DNA of 64,000 bases from positions 1,674,001 to 1,738,000 of the forward strand of contig JBAJFG010000073.1 in NCBI GenBank assembly GCA_037903475.1, written 5' to 3'. The position numbers and the translations under genes were made by a program. A model generated the notes under the pieces. The model did not search any database, was not told where the DNA came from, and saw nothing but the letters and a program-made list of their open reading frames with translations. Position 1 is the stretch's first letter. Each line of letters opens with the position of its first letter. Source of the stretch: Ancylostoma caninum. Lineage: Eukaryota > Nematoda > Chromadorea > Rhabditida > Ancylostomatidae. Shown here in pieces: positions 37,401 through 49,200 of the stretch.

Positions 37401-39121
37401 GTCTGCGTGCGATATGCGTGCGTCATACTGTGGCGTGCAACTCATTTTTGTGAGCTCTGTCCTGGATTTTCTGGATTATTGTGAGCTTAGCAGGTTCTTA
37501 AGCAATCACAGATCCACGCGTCGATCACGCAAATCTCCATGCTTCTTTCTCAGCGTGTTGTAGATAGGAATTGATCGAATGCGCTATGCTTGCGTGGTTG
37601 CTTTTCTTACGATCTGACTCATTCTGCTACGTGGAATCATATCCTGTTAGTGTCCTTTGGATTGTGCAGGCCTACTAGCCCATTTTTCTGAAAAGTTAAG
37701 GCCAAAACCACATATATTTGAAAGTTTATCCTGTAATCCTCGACTGTACAAGTGTAAAACAGCTCCCTTCTGCCGTTGGGCTATAAGGTCTTAGGATTAG
37801 CCCTTCCATGAAAACTTGGTTTTCTGTCGGTCATCCATAGGATCTTTTTGGCACTTCTCTCGATCATCCATGAATCCAGGGCCTTCCCCAGGGACCCCTT
37901 TATTGTTTCCTTTCTAATTTCTGATTTTTTTCATTTTCCTCATCGTTCCCGAACCATTTTTTGCTCTTCTGAACTGTCCTGGAATTTATTTTCTGAAAAA
38001 AACCTATGCGTAAGCATCTTTTTGCCTTTCTTCCTTCTCATACATTTGTTATACTCATATACTTTCCTCCTCGTCATCGCCTCCTTCTACTCGTTGTTTA
38101 TTACACCACCTGGTCTAACACTACTTTTTATAAGAGTATGCTGACGCAAGTGTAGTCTCTTGCGTAGGTTGCCATGATTTGCGTCTTCTCATATGTTCTG
38201 GAGTGAATTCTGAAGCAATATTTCAGGATACTGTCGAGTATGCCTGCTCGCATTTATAGGTGTAAACAGTTAAGCAAAGTAAAATTTTTCGGTTATTATT
38301 CTGAATTCCTTGACGAATCTTCTCGGAAATATAAATACCTGACCCCTTTCTCTACTTCCATCTGAATGAGTAACATGTCTATTCCTTCAATCAGTGCACT
38401 TCGTTTGTAGTTTTGCATCATTCCTACAACTGAATCCGTTCCTTTGATCATTTTGTTTCAAAACTAACATAACTACGGATACGTACATATGTGAACAAAT
38501 CACATAAATAAATAAATAAATAAGTCAATAAAGGTTTGACGGGACGAGTCACTCGATTCGAATTCCGAATCGAATTCCTACTCATTCGAAGCATCGACTA
38601 TTCAGAAATGTGTGCAAATGGAACAGTTCATAGTAATGACCATTTTAAAAGGAATTAATCGGAATATTAACCAAATGTCTGCTAAAAATTTCATAATATC
38701 CTAGGGATAAGAATGCAAGACTATCATTATGTGTTTCTCGAAGATATTTGCAGAAAGGAACAGGAATGAATAGAGGCAAATCGGGACATTTCCATTGTAC
38801 ACATACATACATACATATGTGTACTGAAAAATCCTGGATTTTCCCATCGATTCTGGAATAACTGAGAAATCGACCCTGGAATACCCTAAAAACTGAAGCA
38901 AATACCTCTTTTCAATCGCTATTAATTTTGCATGCTGGGATTTCGTTTTTTAGAAATATCTATCCACTTACTTATTTATTTGTTTATTTGTTCATTTATT
39001 CCCTCATTTATTTGTAGAGGAAGGTGGACCAGACAGATGAAATTCAACAAAAGTTCTACACTATCTCTCATTTCCCTTGTTTCCTTCTCTTTTGATTTTT
39101 ATCTTTTCCCATTTCAACACA
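34435..39121. other. Intergenic, no gene seen; GC-rich patches
   Basis: GC-rich patches occur at 34435-34860 (directly after element J), 35390-35560 and 37150-37330. The last contains AGCCGCGTCCTTCGCGGCT, a small hairpin. (ATTT)n at 35780-35805 and (AAAT)n at 38505-38525 look like retroelement tails. A TTCGAA cluster lies at 38555-38605. Open frames at 34360-34857 (-) and 35299-35769 (+) have no recognised domain. Confidence 0.4.
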
Positions 39122-39310
39122 ATATATGACGCTGCCAACTAATTTGTCCTCGCAAAAATGCAAAGTAGAGAATGAATGGCAGAATCCGAACGCTTCCAGT
39201 TATGCCACTACTTCATTTTCACTGTGTCATAGCCTGAACGGTCCGGATTGTAGCCATTCATTCCCAACTTGCATTTTTACGCGGACAAATTAGTTGGCAG
39301 CGTCATATAT
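39122..39310. mobile_element. MITE E, about 190 bp with long terminal inverted repeats
   Basis: ATATATGACGCTGCCAACTA at the left is the exact complement of TAGTTGGCAGCGTCATATAT at the right. Pairing continues through ATTTGTCC, AAAAATGCAA and GAATGAATGGC with a few mismatches, so almost the whole element is a palindrome. TA-rich edges are compatible with a TA target duplication. Confidence 0.88.
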
Positions 39311-41967
39311 GTTGTCTCCAGAAATCTCTCCCTGTTTTTGTATCAGAGTCATTAAATGCCTATAACTTTTGTCAGAAGACTTGTACGTACTTTGGTTGAA
39401 AAGGCAATTTATTGTTGTCAGTGTCCATAAGTTCTTCATTTTAATCACATGCTCTTCAACCATTGAATTTTCCAGAAGGATCTTTTTCCCGGATCGTTAC
39501 CGGTAATGGGCGTTCCACTCATTCATGAGTCATTTTCTTATCATTTAAAAGCCTCGTAGCATTCGTGCATTGTTCGTAGCTGCTATCAATTTGTATTTCC
39601 TGTCATACAGCCGTGAATCGATCGATTTCCACGCCGATCGATTATTGATTCGTTTCTGTCCCTTCCAGTGGATATGTGCATTCGCCTCATATTCCACCAT
39701 CTTCGTGGTAGTTCCAAGATTTGCAATGCTTTTTCTTTGAGAATTTAGTTTAGGGGAACTTCTAATAGCATTAGGCCATCTGAAAGCTTTCCTTTGTTTC
39801 CAGAAATTTCTGGATCAGTAGGTTGTTGTCTTGATTAGATACGCGTGTTCCAATTCTCACTTTCAACACGTCTGTATTGCCATAAAACTCTACGAGAAGC
39901 TGATCGCCGATTCCGCGTTACCCCAAGTCCCCTTCTCCCTTTCCCCGCCCCCCTTGTGACTATCAGGAACCCTCTGAGGTACAGCTGACAGATCCTGCGG
40001 TAGTATCCTGGCAGTGAGAAAGTGTGTTGGGTGAGGCTGGCTGGCCGCGGCTCGAATCGATATTCCGTGAGCGTTTTGGTGTATTTTTGCGCTGTACGAA
40101 ACATATGCTTTGTGTCCAGCAATAAATCCAGGAAGAGTTCGTGGATCGGCGATAGAGGAGAGACCTGCCGAGACTCCAGTTTTTGGGGTCTTGAATGCCG
40201 AAGCTTGAGACCGCTGTTAGAGTGGAATTTGTTATTCTAATATCCTTGTTGTTCTGGAAGGAGTCAACAAGTTTGTTGTTTAGATCTGACTAGCCTAGGG
40301 ATGGGGGGAGGAGGGTACAGCTATTAAGAGGCGCTGCTGGGATTCCCTGCTTTTCTTCAAATTTAATTATTTTAAAAGCATTCAAAGTAAAACAGGGGTT
40401 TTTCACTTCGAGAAGAAGCAAGGGCACTTCCATGACAACGTGTTTTTCTTGACTCATTAGCTAGGATTCGTCATTGTTGCCGTTCCTAGCCGTCTAGCGA
40501 TGAGTGCTGACAAAGAGAAATGTGCAGCCTTTTTACTTCACTTCCGCGTTTGCAAATGTTCTTTCTTGACCTCCGATCCAAAAAAAATCCCAGGACATCA
40601 GAATACCAAAAATAAATATTCTTTCAAACTACATTACATAAATCTATATCATTTTGAATCGTAATCAAATATAGTAAAATCTATTTAATATTTTAATATT
40701 TATTTCATCCAAAGAACTTTACCTTATCTAGATAATATAATAAATTCCAGTAATGAAATTAACTTTTTATAATGAAATAATTAAAGCTGGCCTTGGATGG
40801 CTTTTCTTTTCTTTTTTTACATCTGTAAATGATTTTTTGGGCGTGGTCCTAGAATTTTTGGGATTTGTCTTCCTCGTACACTTCGGCTTATACTTAATAA
40901 TTAGTCGTTGTAATTCGTTAATAATTAGGTATCAGATAACTTATTACACTAGTATTTATACTTCTCTTTTTTTCTCGTAGTAGTTTTGCTGTGTGCTTGA
41001 TTATTTCACATCGAAGCTGCTTTCTCCACCAATCGGCTCGCATCAAAACCATCGATTATTGCTTGATTTTTTGCCTGAGCCTCACACGAGATTGTCAGTT
41101 GACTTATTGGCTGACGTCTCGGCAAATCGCCTTCTTCCTGAAATAGTCGACTCAATGTACAATATAACGGCACTGAATAAAATGCCGACGTTTATCGAAA
41201 GTCATGATTTCCGATCAATTATTGATTGAAACCCCTGAATTAAATTTCAACGGATCTTCCGGTGATAGAGATAAATTTGCAGTCTATGCAATCTTTCGGC
41301 ATTAGTATTTTGCCTAAAAAAGTTAAAGTCCAGTCTGGCCAAAACATGGATCTACGGTGGCAGTGACCGTAAATAACAGCGAAAGTCCGGAGAAAATCCG
41401 AAAAGTTACGAAAAAGAGCTGACATTCTGGTCGCATGGTTGCGTAGTACGTGCAACCAGTGAACAACCACTAAACAGCGGGCCCTAGTTCTAAAGAAGTT
41501 CATTTTATGCTGTTTTTCGTGGGTATTTTCAAGCGGAATAAATTTCAGAGGCTACGATTAATTCACTCTATAAACCTCTATAAAATTTTTCATGAACAAG
41601 TTATTAGTGAACGCATTTATTCCGCCTTTCCATTTTTTTAGTTCTGTTTGACATCGCGTAATAATGCATGTGGGAGCTCTTATTTAAGCATTTTTACTCT
41701 TGAAAGAGAAAAAAATTGTTAATTAAAGAAGGTTTTATCTTTTCCACGTGAAATTCACACCACTCTCTTCTCCTTTCTCTCTTTTTCTTCCTCTCCAAGC
41801 GCCTATCTTTTTGTCAGCATAGGGCATTTTGGAGAGGTAATCAGTCACGTCAAGGAAGTGAAGGTGATTTTTTCTGGAGAGCGCGTTCACTTTCTGAAGG
41901 GTTGTCGACGACGACTCTGGTGAAGATTCACTATCTCCTTGGGCAACGCGGACTTCTTCTTTTGAAA
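39311..41967. other. Intergenic, no gene seen
   Basis: AT-rich, with short open frames only. A hydrophobic + frame at 40753-40980 has no recognised family. Confidence 0.45.
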
Positions 41968-42040
41968 CTTATTTATTTATTTATTTATTTATTCATCGAA
42001 TGCACTCAAGGTGCTCCGTACAAGGAAAGCATACAGAAAA
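41968..42040 (-). repeat. Retroelement-like tail: (AAAT)n after GGAGCACCTTGAGTGCATTC
   Basis: Read on the minus strand, CGGAGCACCTTGAGTGCATTC precedes (AAATA)n. The same junction occurs at 53604-53665. A conserved body ending in a short tandem tail is how 5'-truncated RTE-type non-LTR elements end. No reverse transcriptase remnant is present. Confidence 0.5.
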
Positions 42041-42438
42041 AAAAAGCATGAACAAAACAAAAATGAGACATTATCCACTAACGCTACCAACACAAACAGA
42101 AACAGGCATAAACTGGGATCTAAGTGCTTCCAAGTAAGATCTCACTAGCTCACATCAAATACTCAAAATTGAACTTTGCACCTGGATAGAGCTCCTTATC
42201 ATCCTGCAAAGGTATCACTGTGCTAAGGAAGAACAATTTAACGACGCTTTGGTGCTATTTATCAACTATCACTACTTTTCTCACTTCATTGACTTGTTAT
42301 ATATCAGAAGTGAGCAAAGAAGAGGATTCATCTCGCTCCCGAGAGGAGAAAACCCTGGGAGTAGGTAAAATGATGGGAAATTCTGAATTGGTAGAGAAAT
42401 TATTCGCGAGGATGAATACAATGGAATATCTTAAGCAA

Positions 42439-42549
42439 CGGCCGTATGCATCATTGAGATTACCCAGGGTAAACGTGTTAGCACCGCTCAAATTTACCCA
42501 CCGTTGAAACAGGCGTCAACACTTTACCCTAAGTAATCTCGGTGGCCCA
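42439..42549. mobile_element. Family A inverted-repeat element
   Basis: CGGCCGTATGCATCATTGAG then ATTACCCAGGGTAAACGTG at the left; TTTACCCTAAGTAATCTCGG then TGGCCC at the right. Confidence 0.7.
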
Positions 42550-45500
42550 TCGAGTGGTCTAACAACCGACTTCCTTCAATAATTTTGATTCATCATTCAT
42601 TTTCAACTCCATTTCTTTTTTAACCATTCACCTTCTCTTCCGTGGCACCAATTTAGGCAGTAAATAGTAAGTTCTAATCTCACAGACATGCCTGGAATTC
42701 GCTGCAGTTTACAAAGAAATCCTCTCTCGCTGATAGTGCGACGAATCATTGCACGTTCCTACGACGCTTTTCTCCACTTGTATCGTGCAAGTCGCTTTGT
42801 CTTTTTTTTTGATTTCTCGGTCGCGCGATCTGCTATTTTACTTGCGACCCTTGTTTGTTTACCTGTTTATCTACGAGTTTATTTGTTTATTTACAATTGC
42901 AAAGGGACCAGCGAGATATTTTTTTTTTCAAAACCCGAATAAGGGCGCATACAATAGGTAAAGTTCGCCGGATTTCTACCACTGATTCCATCGAAAGGTG
43001 AAGCGAAGGGTTGGGAAGTTAGGTTTTCTAGAGGAAGAAATGGGTGTGGTTGCCCACCACGGAGAAACAGACGAGTTCACCAACTCTCTGCAGCAGTATG
43101 CACAAAAGTGAAACCACGCGGCTGCGGTTGAACATTCGCTGATATTGCCTACATCTCTTGCCACCCTCTCTAACTGCTTCACACTTTTCTCGGTTCTTTT
43201 TATCCGTGACTCCTCTTCAGCTATCATCATCGGTGAAACGCAATATGCATATCGATTCCGTTTTGATCTCAACAATGTTACAGTGTTATCGATCGATAGC
43301 ATCGAACACGTTGAACACGTATGGAGAGGTGCTCGACGCGTGATTGTGCGTGGAACCCTCACCCCCTTGAAATTCGTCTTTAAATGAAAGGTTCGGAATT
43401 GGCTCTCCTGAACTTTCGCGGGACATATTGTATCTCATTCTGATCAGCTTTTTCTAACTGCTCTAGTCATATAAAAAGTACATTAAAATTTCGGAGACGA
43501 AGATGTAGAAGGATACTACCTTTAAAAGTTTTTCGTTTACTGGTTTCTTGTGCATTCAAGAAAAAAATGGTTCTCGCAGTAGTATATGCAGTAACACCAG
43601 AAATACTGGCTCTGAGGGTTACCTGGCATCCTGACACCGCGACCCTAAGAAAAATGAGTTTGCAGCGCAGGTTGAGTAGAGTATTTGTGCTCAATGCCTC
43701 AAGTAATTCCGTATGCAAGGTTTCAGCTAAAACATTTTCTGAAGATTTTGAGGTACATCAAGGTTAGATAGTTTCGAAGAAGCATTCAATGGACTGATTT
43801 CGTGGCTCACCGATCCAATAACTTCTTCTCTCATGTTAGCTACCGTGTTGCCACGTGCGTTCTCCAGTAGGTACGTGACTGATAGTGCTGTCAATTTTTT
43901 GGATTCGCCAGGCTTATCAGCTGGCTGGCCTCAAACCTTCCGCCGCCCGCCGCCGACGCTCGGCGCGAGTTTCTGTACAGCTGCTCTCGCCTCGTCTGAT
44001 CCAGCGAGCCTCCTCCTCACGACCCTCTCCAGCATTATACTATTTTATTGTTTCTTTTCTCTTCATTATTCAGTTCTGTGAAGCTAGTAGTTGCGAAAAA
44101 CGTGTTTGCGTGGAAAATGTCTGGTTTTTGCGCGGACGTTTGTACTCGACCCGTCACCACGTCGTTGCCCGTTGTGACTTCTGAAATGCCGCGGTCGTTT
44201 CGCCGCTGTCACACCTCAATCCGCGTTCTTTTCTCGAACATCTGGTTTGGAAATCATCCACAGCGACCTATTCCATCCGCAAGGCGCGCTATAGTTGTTT
44301 TACGGGTCGTTGCTTTTTTTTTCGGTTTTCATTTCTCGCACTGTTACTCATTTTCACCTCAAACACTTTCTGAAAAGGTGATTTTTCCTTCAGCCTTGGC
44401 ATAATTTCTTTTCGCCCACTATTCCTCGAAATTTGTTGAAAAACGAGCTCTCTTGTTGATTTCTAGTTTTTCGAGCATTGTTTTCTGACCTTCGCCATGT
44501 GTCACGTTATTGGAGTTAGAGCATGCTATAATTTCTTTTTTATTTGATTGGACGTTTTATTGAAATTTTAGCCCATCTACAGGATTGGAGCATTTCATGG
44601 ACTTAGTAGGTGCAGAACTAGCATTTTAATTGGTTCATACCTGTGAAATTACAAAATGAAAATTTTATTACTATCAGCAGGTGGTCCTACAGTAATTTCA
44701 GGGTGATGAATGTGGCCCTACCCCGATTTCCAGGCGTCAAGTAAACGAACATGACTATATTGAAAACATTCAGCTGATTGATCATGGCTTATCGAGGATC
44801 AAACTACCTATCAGTGCCGATTTTGAGTCCAGAAATGGTGGTCTGGACCCCTGTCGCCCGGAAGTTACCTTAACATTGCCTGACTACAGGCTAGACCCTT
44901 CATTTTTTTTTGAATGTAGTGTGGATGTTTCATAATGGTTTTGAGCCATGACGAAGTGTCACCTTTTACTCTTTTCGAGGAGACTTCCAATTCTGGATCG
45001 CGGCAACGAAATGGGGGAGGCGGGGGAGGTGGTGAGTTGTTGGAAGACTCAATATTTTTGGAACCAACTCAACTTTACCCAGACGAAAATATATGAGTAA
45101 AACAGATTAAGCTGGTGGAAAAAAAGTGTAGACTGCAATTGAAGATGCCGCTACAGTCCATATGGAGTGTAGCTCCCTATGCCGCCGCGACCTCTCGTGT
45201 GCATTGATTTTAGCCCTTATCGATTGTGAGCGGGGTGCGTCGCTATAGTCGCTGCGACATGTATGATCGATAATCAATACGTATCAGAATCAATGTCGCT
45301 TGGGCGGTAACTGTGCCGGGTGTCTTACTCCTCGTGGAGTATATCTGGTGAGCGAGTAAAAATGCACCTGACAGGATTTTTTTGCTGATTTCCACGATTT
45401 CCACCAGTTTTTTCCAGCGTTTTTGGAGAGCTTGTGGGCGGAGCCAAGGCTGGGCGACGGGGTTTTTCTATCATGTTGGTCACATATGCAGCACAATGCT

Positions 45501-46063
45501 CAACCTGATCGGGAGTGGATGATGAGAAACTTTCACGAGTAACACGGAGTCCAGGAGGACACGTGCTGCCGCAAATTTACCTTTCAGAGACCTTGCGTTC
45601 CCGCCTTAACCTTGCCAGCCGGCCCCGCCCAGAAGCTCCGCAAGGCTCGGGGCTAAAGAATGGATATTCTGTAGTTTCACATGAAATAACGTATGCCATT
45701 ATACTCAGCAACTCCTAGAGATTCTTCCCATTCGAAAATCTCAGAAAGGTATGGTGCGTTTATGACAAAGGCGTTCTTTTTATGAAAATTATTGGACGAA
45801 TAGAAGAAAGACAAACTATCAGCGTTTCTTTTTCTGAGCCAGAAATTTTGAACGGATCAGAAAACAACTTATCAATTGTTACAATTGTCAACTCTTATCT
45901 GAGTCTGTGTGTTTTTCTTTCAACGAAACTCAGACACTCTTTCATTCTTCTAATATCGATTTCTTTTGTTGCGTGCGCTATTCGTTTTTTATTTCCGTTG
46001 GCTCTGAACCGTCAAAAACCTCGTTCTCTTTAAAAATGCATCCGAAAATCCTGCAATATTCAG
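42550..46063. other. Region upstream of fhod-1, no gene seen
   Basis: 3.5 kb before the first fhod-1 exon. It includes GC-rich DNA at 43920-44310 with open frames in several phases but no recognisable domain, and the family I block at 45190-45312. It is the natural place for the fhod-1 promoter, but I cannot point to a core promoter. Confidence 0.45.
45190..45312 (+). repeat. Family I dispersed repeat block, copy 3
   Basis: GAGCGGGGTGCGTCGCTATAG, then AATCAATACGTATCAGAATC and GTCGCTTGGGCGG. It shares motif order with 11405-11490 and 24695-24810. Confidence 0.4.
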
Positions 46064-46069
46064 TTTCAG
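46064..46069 (+). promoter_or_regulatory. TTTCAG acceptor upstream of the fhod-1 start (candidate SL trans-splice site)
   Basis: TTTCAG, preceded by a pyrimidine/AT-rich stretch, stands 40 nt before the ATG at 46110. No in-frame coding continues upstream. In nematodes such a site just ahead of the first ATG is usually the spliced-leader trans-splice acceptor. It could instead be the 3' end of an intron from a non-coding upstream exon. The mature 5' UTR would be 46070-46109. Confidence 0.55.
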
Positions 46070-46109
46070 GTGAAGTGGAAGCGAATCGCGACCAGTGACG
46101 TCGGTCGCG

Positions 46110-46286
46110 ATGGCTGAAGATACGTACACATGTCGTGTGCAGTACGTAGACGACAGCGATCCGTTCGCCTCGACGTCGAACGCGTTCCTCGAACCGATGC
46201 GACCGGTGACGTTCGCCTTCCGGATACATGTCACTATCGCTGATCAACTGCCCGAAGTGATCAGGACGCTTCGAGCTCCTCATAAG
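46110..46286 (+). CDS. fhod-1: fhod-1 exon 1: start of the GTPase-binding domain
   Basis: This exon encodes 59 codons from ATG at 46110 (context gcgATGgct) to AAG at 46284-46286, followed by a perfect nematode donor, AAG|GTGAGT. The translation contains [21 protein letters not shown], and [13 protein letters not shown] at the end. This matches the opening beta strands and helix of the FHOD GBD, where human FHOD1 has RVQYLEDTDPF and a conserved LGAPLK-type turn. No ATG lies between the splice acceptor at 46069 and this start, which decides the start. It ends in phase 0 and joins exon 2 to give [14 protein letters not shown], which fits the family (human APLK-LEDCALQ). GC content is visibly higher than in the flanking DNA. 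Confidence 0.93.
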
Positions 46287-49200
46287 GTGAGTTTGTCTTG
46301 TTTTCGTCTCAGAATCTCTGCGCTATAGTTCCCGCGATTGTATAAGGAACCTTCAAATTTTGAAGATGCAAAGGTTCTTAAACTGCTCTTATCTCTCCTT
46401 CTAAGCTGTAGAAATCTCCATTAAATATTTGATTTTTTTCATTATTTGGAATGCGATATTCACTGGACTATTCTATTCTATTCTAAGGCAAGTCAAAGCC
46501 TGTAAAATTACGAAATTTGCACTATAATGGGTATCCAGAAATTCGAAATGGGCGAAAAATGAGTTGGAGGGTAGAACGTCCTGTTCTCCTGTGAATCTCC
46601 TGGTAAACTTTTGATTTCTTGCTTTAAAAAAGCGTGGTAGAGATGGAATCTGCAGCAATATTCCATCATGCGTACGTACGTTATGCATAAGTACATCATG
46701 CAAATCTCGTGCAAACTTCGTGCAGATTTCTTCTCTTTATTTCATTTTTTTTTTGTAAATTTCAAGCAACATAATTTCGTAATTGCAATACATGTCCAAC
46801 TTGCATACTTAATGCAACCTAAATCAAGATTTGCTCATGCAAGTTCTGATCAAACTTTAGCAGGATTCATGCAAGCTGGTGCTGGGATTTGCAACACGTT
46901 TCTGCGGATTGTGCATCATGGAAATTTCATGAACACATCGTGCAACCTCAACTGACCTTAGCTGCTCATAGAGTTTGCATACGATGTGCACGGCTCTTGC
47001 ACAACGATGCCAATCCACGATGTCAACGCGATTATTGCACGATGTTTGCGTGATTTCATTTGCTGATTCAAGCTGACGCTGGGATTTGATGCATGTATTC
47101 AATGTCGTGCAAACTCTATTTTTCTGATACACTCACCGGTTTTCCGATATGAACACCATGCGAGATCGATGCACATTTCATTCGAATCTCGTGTTGATCA
47201 CGGTTTCAGCATGGAAGTGTGGCTTATTTTCATGCAAGAATCAAATATTCATACCATTCGACCATTTAAAAGATACCCGAATGATGGCTGAGAGCTAATT
47301 TTTGTATTGTTCTATAGGGTATATTCTATAGGGTAAAAAACAGCAATGTTCACGCTCTCGATTACTCAGGTTCTCTCTCTCTCTCTTTCTGTACCCAACA
47401 CTTCTCGAAAGAAGCCGCATTCTAGCAAATAAGTGCATTTATAAGCCAAAATGGGTGCTGTAAGAGGTAGGCTGTGCAAAGTTCGCCGTTAATCTAACCA
47501 GTTACAGCTAACAGTTACGTTTGCGTCGGGAACGGCCACGCTGAAACAATCCAATTAGTTCCGCAGCGTTTTTTCTACGAGTCGGAATCAGTAGTGTAGC
47601 ACTTTGCGAGAGAGCATTACTTTTGTGGCGTACTATTGTGGATTCATATCGTAAGAGGGAATTTCAAATTATTTGTGGGCCATTTTTCGCTAATTTTTCC
47701 CCATTTTTCAAACATTTACTTAGCTATCTCTAGTGTTTTTGCTCCTATAGCTCTAGAATTATGGATTTATATTAGTTAAACAAGTGTACAAGCAAGCAAA
47801 TATTTGTGGATGAGTGATAATATTCCAGTTGAATAACAGCGAGCAGAAATATCTAGAGCTATTCCGGGCAAAATTTGGCTAGTTTCGTGGAATTTTCTGA
47901 AACCAACAGGGTAATGTTTTACCAAATAGATTAGTGAAGTGTTTTCTGGATAAAAGCGTATTCGATCGGAATTCGAATACTGCCTTCGTGAAATGTTGCC
48001 TGAAAAAAAAGAGTAAAGTAAAGAAATGAATACCTTTTGCAGTGAAAAATGATGATAGAACCCGAGCAAATTTTTCATCTCTTCCTCACATATCGCAAGA
48101 AGAAAATGGTTTCAACGAATTTTGTGGATATCCGAAAAAAATTCGTGTTATCACAAATGGAACAGGATGTGACCCTTCCACTCTTTTTTTTTCTTAAAAT
48201 TGATTATGTTCACTCCAGGTTCACGGTTATGTCAGAAATTCTTCGCCACAACAGCTAAATTCGAAGACCATAGAGGTCATAACAGATCCACATTACGGTG
48301 CTTGGTTCACAGCACTCTGAAGCCATAACATTTTATACTTTACGGTCACATGCATGGAATTTGGAGTTTGTTGCGGGATTTATACGGTGTTCACATGACC
48401 TCTTTGATAAACATTCATTTTAAGAAGGGAAAAGCTATAAAATTCAATGTTCTCCTTCTCCCCGCACCTCTTCTGATTTTTAACAACGGCTTTAAATATC
48501 CTGATAAAGTCATTATCAGCGTAGCTTCCAATGGCATTTGCACGAAAATCTCACGGTGAAGCGTTCGTTCCGGTGGGAATGAAAATATTTCTCAGTCAAT
48601 CTATTTCTTGCATAAGCCATAGTTCTTTCCAATACGTTTTTTAGTGTGTGCAACACTGTTTATGACGAACATTTGGCATAGCTCTCGACATTTTCGCGGA
48701 CATTTTTCACATGGAGCGTCCAAGGACAATTTTTGTACTAGCGTGCGTGAAAAAAGTGCAAAGATACATAGGGATGTAGAGGCAACCGTCGCAAAGGTTA
48801 TTATTCTACGGAATTCAAGATTAAATTCTAGTTTTGAGCCAAATTTATAGCGCGAAACGCTTCCAAGATTCCAAGGTGTGTGAAAAGAATATTCTGCGCG
48901 AAATTTGCATCATGCTTTCATCATGTTTACGTCATGCTTATCCCATGCAAAATTCACGCAATTTAAAACAACATGAAACAGAACATTGAAGGAGTATCTA
49001 TTGACGCAGAGAGGAGAAACAAGCCTACATATATGGCTGAATTTTCGTCTAATAAAAAGGGCACAGTGTCCTATTTTACTATGAATGTTTTGTTCCCCAC
49101 AAAATCTGCTTGGATAAATCCATGAATCCGATGTTTTTTTCTTCAAGGGGCACCACTTATTACGAAAGCAATCTGCGTACTCATCTTAGAGCGGAAAAAG

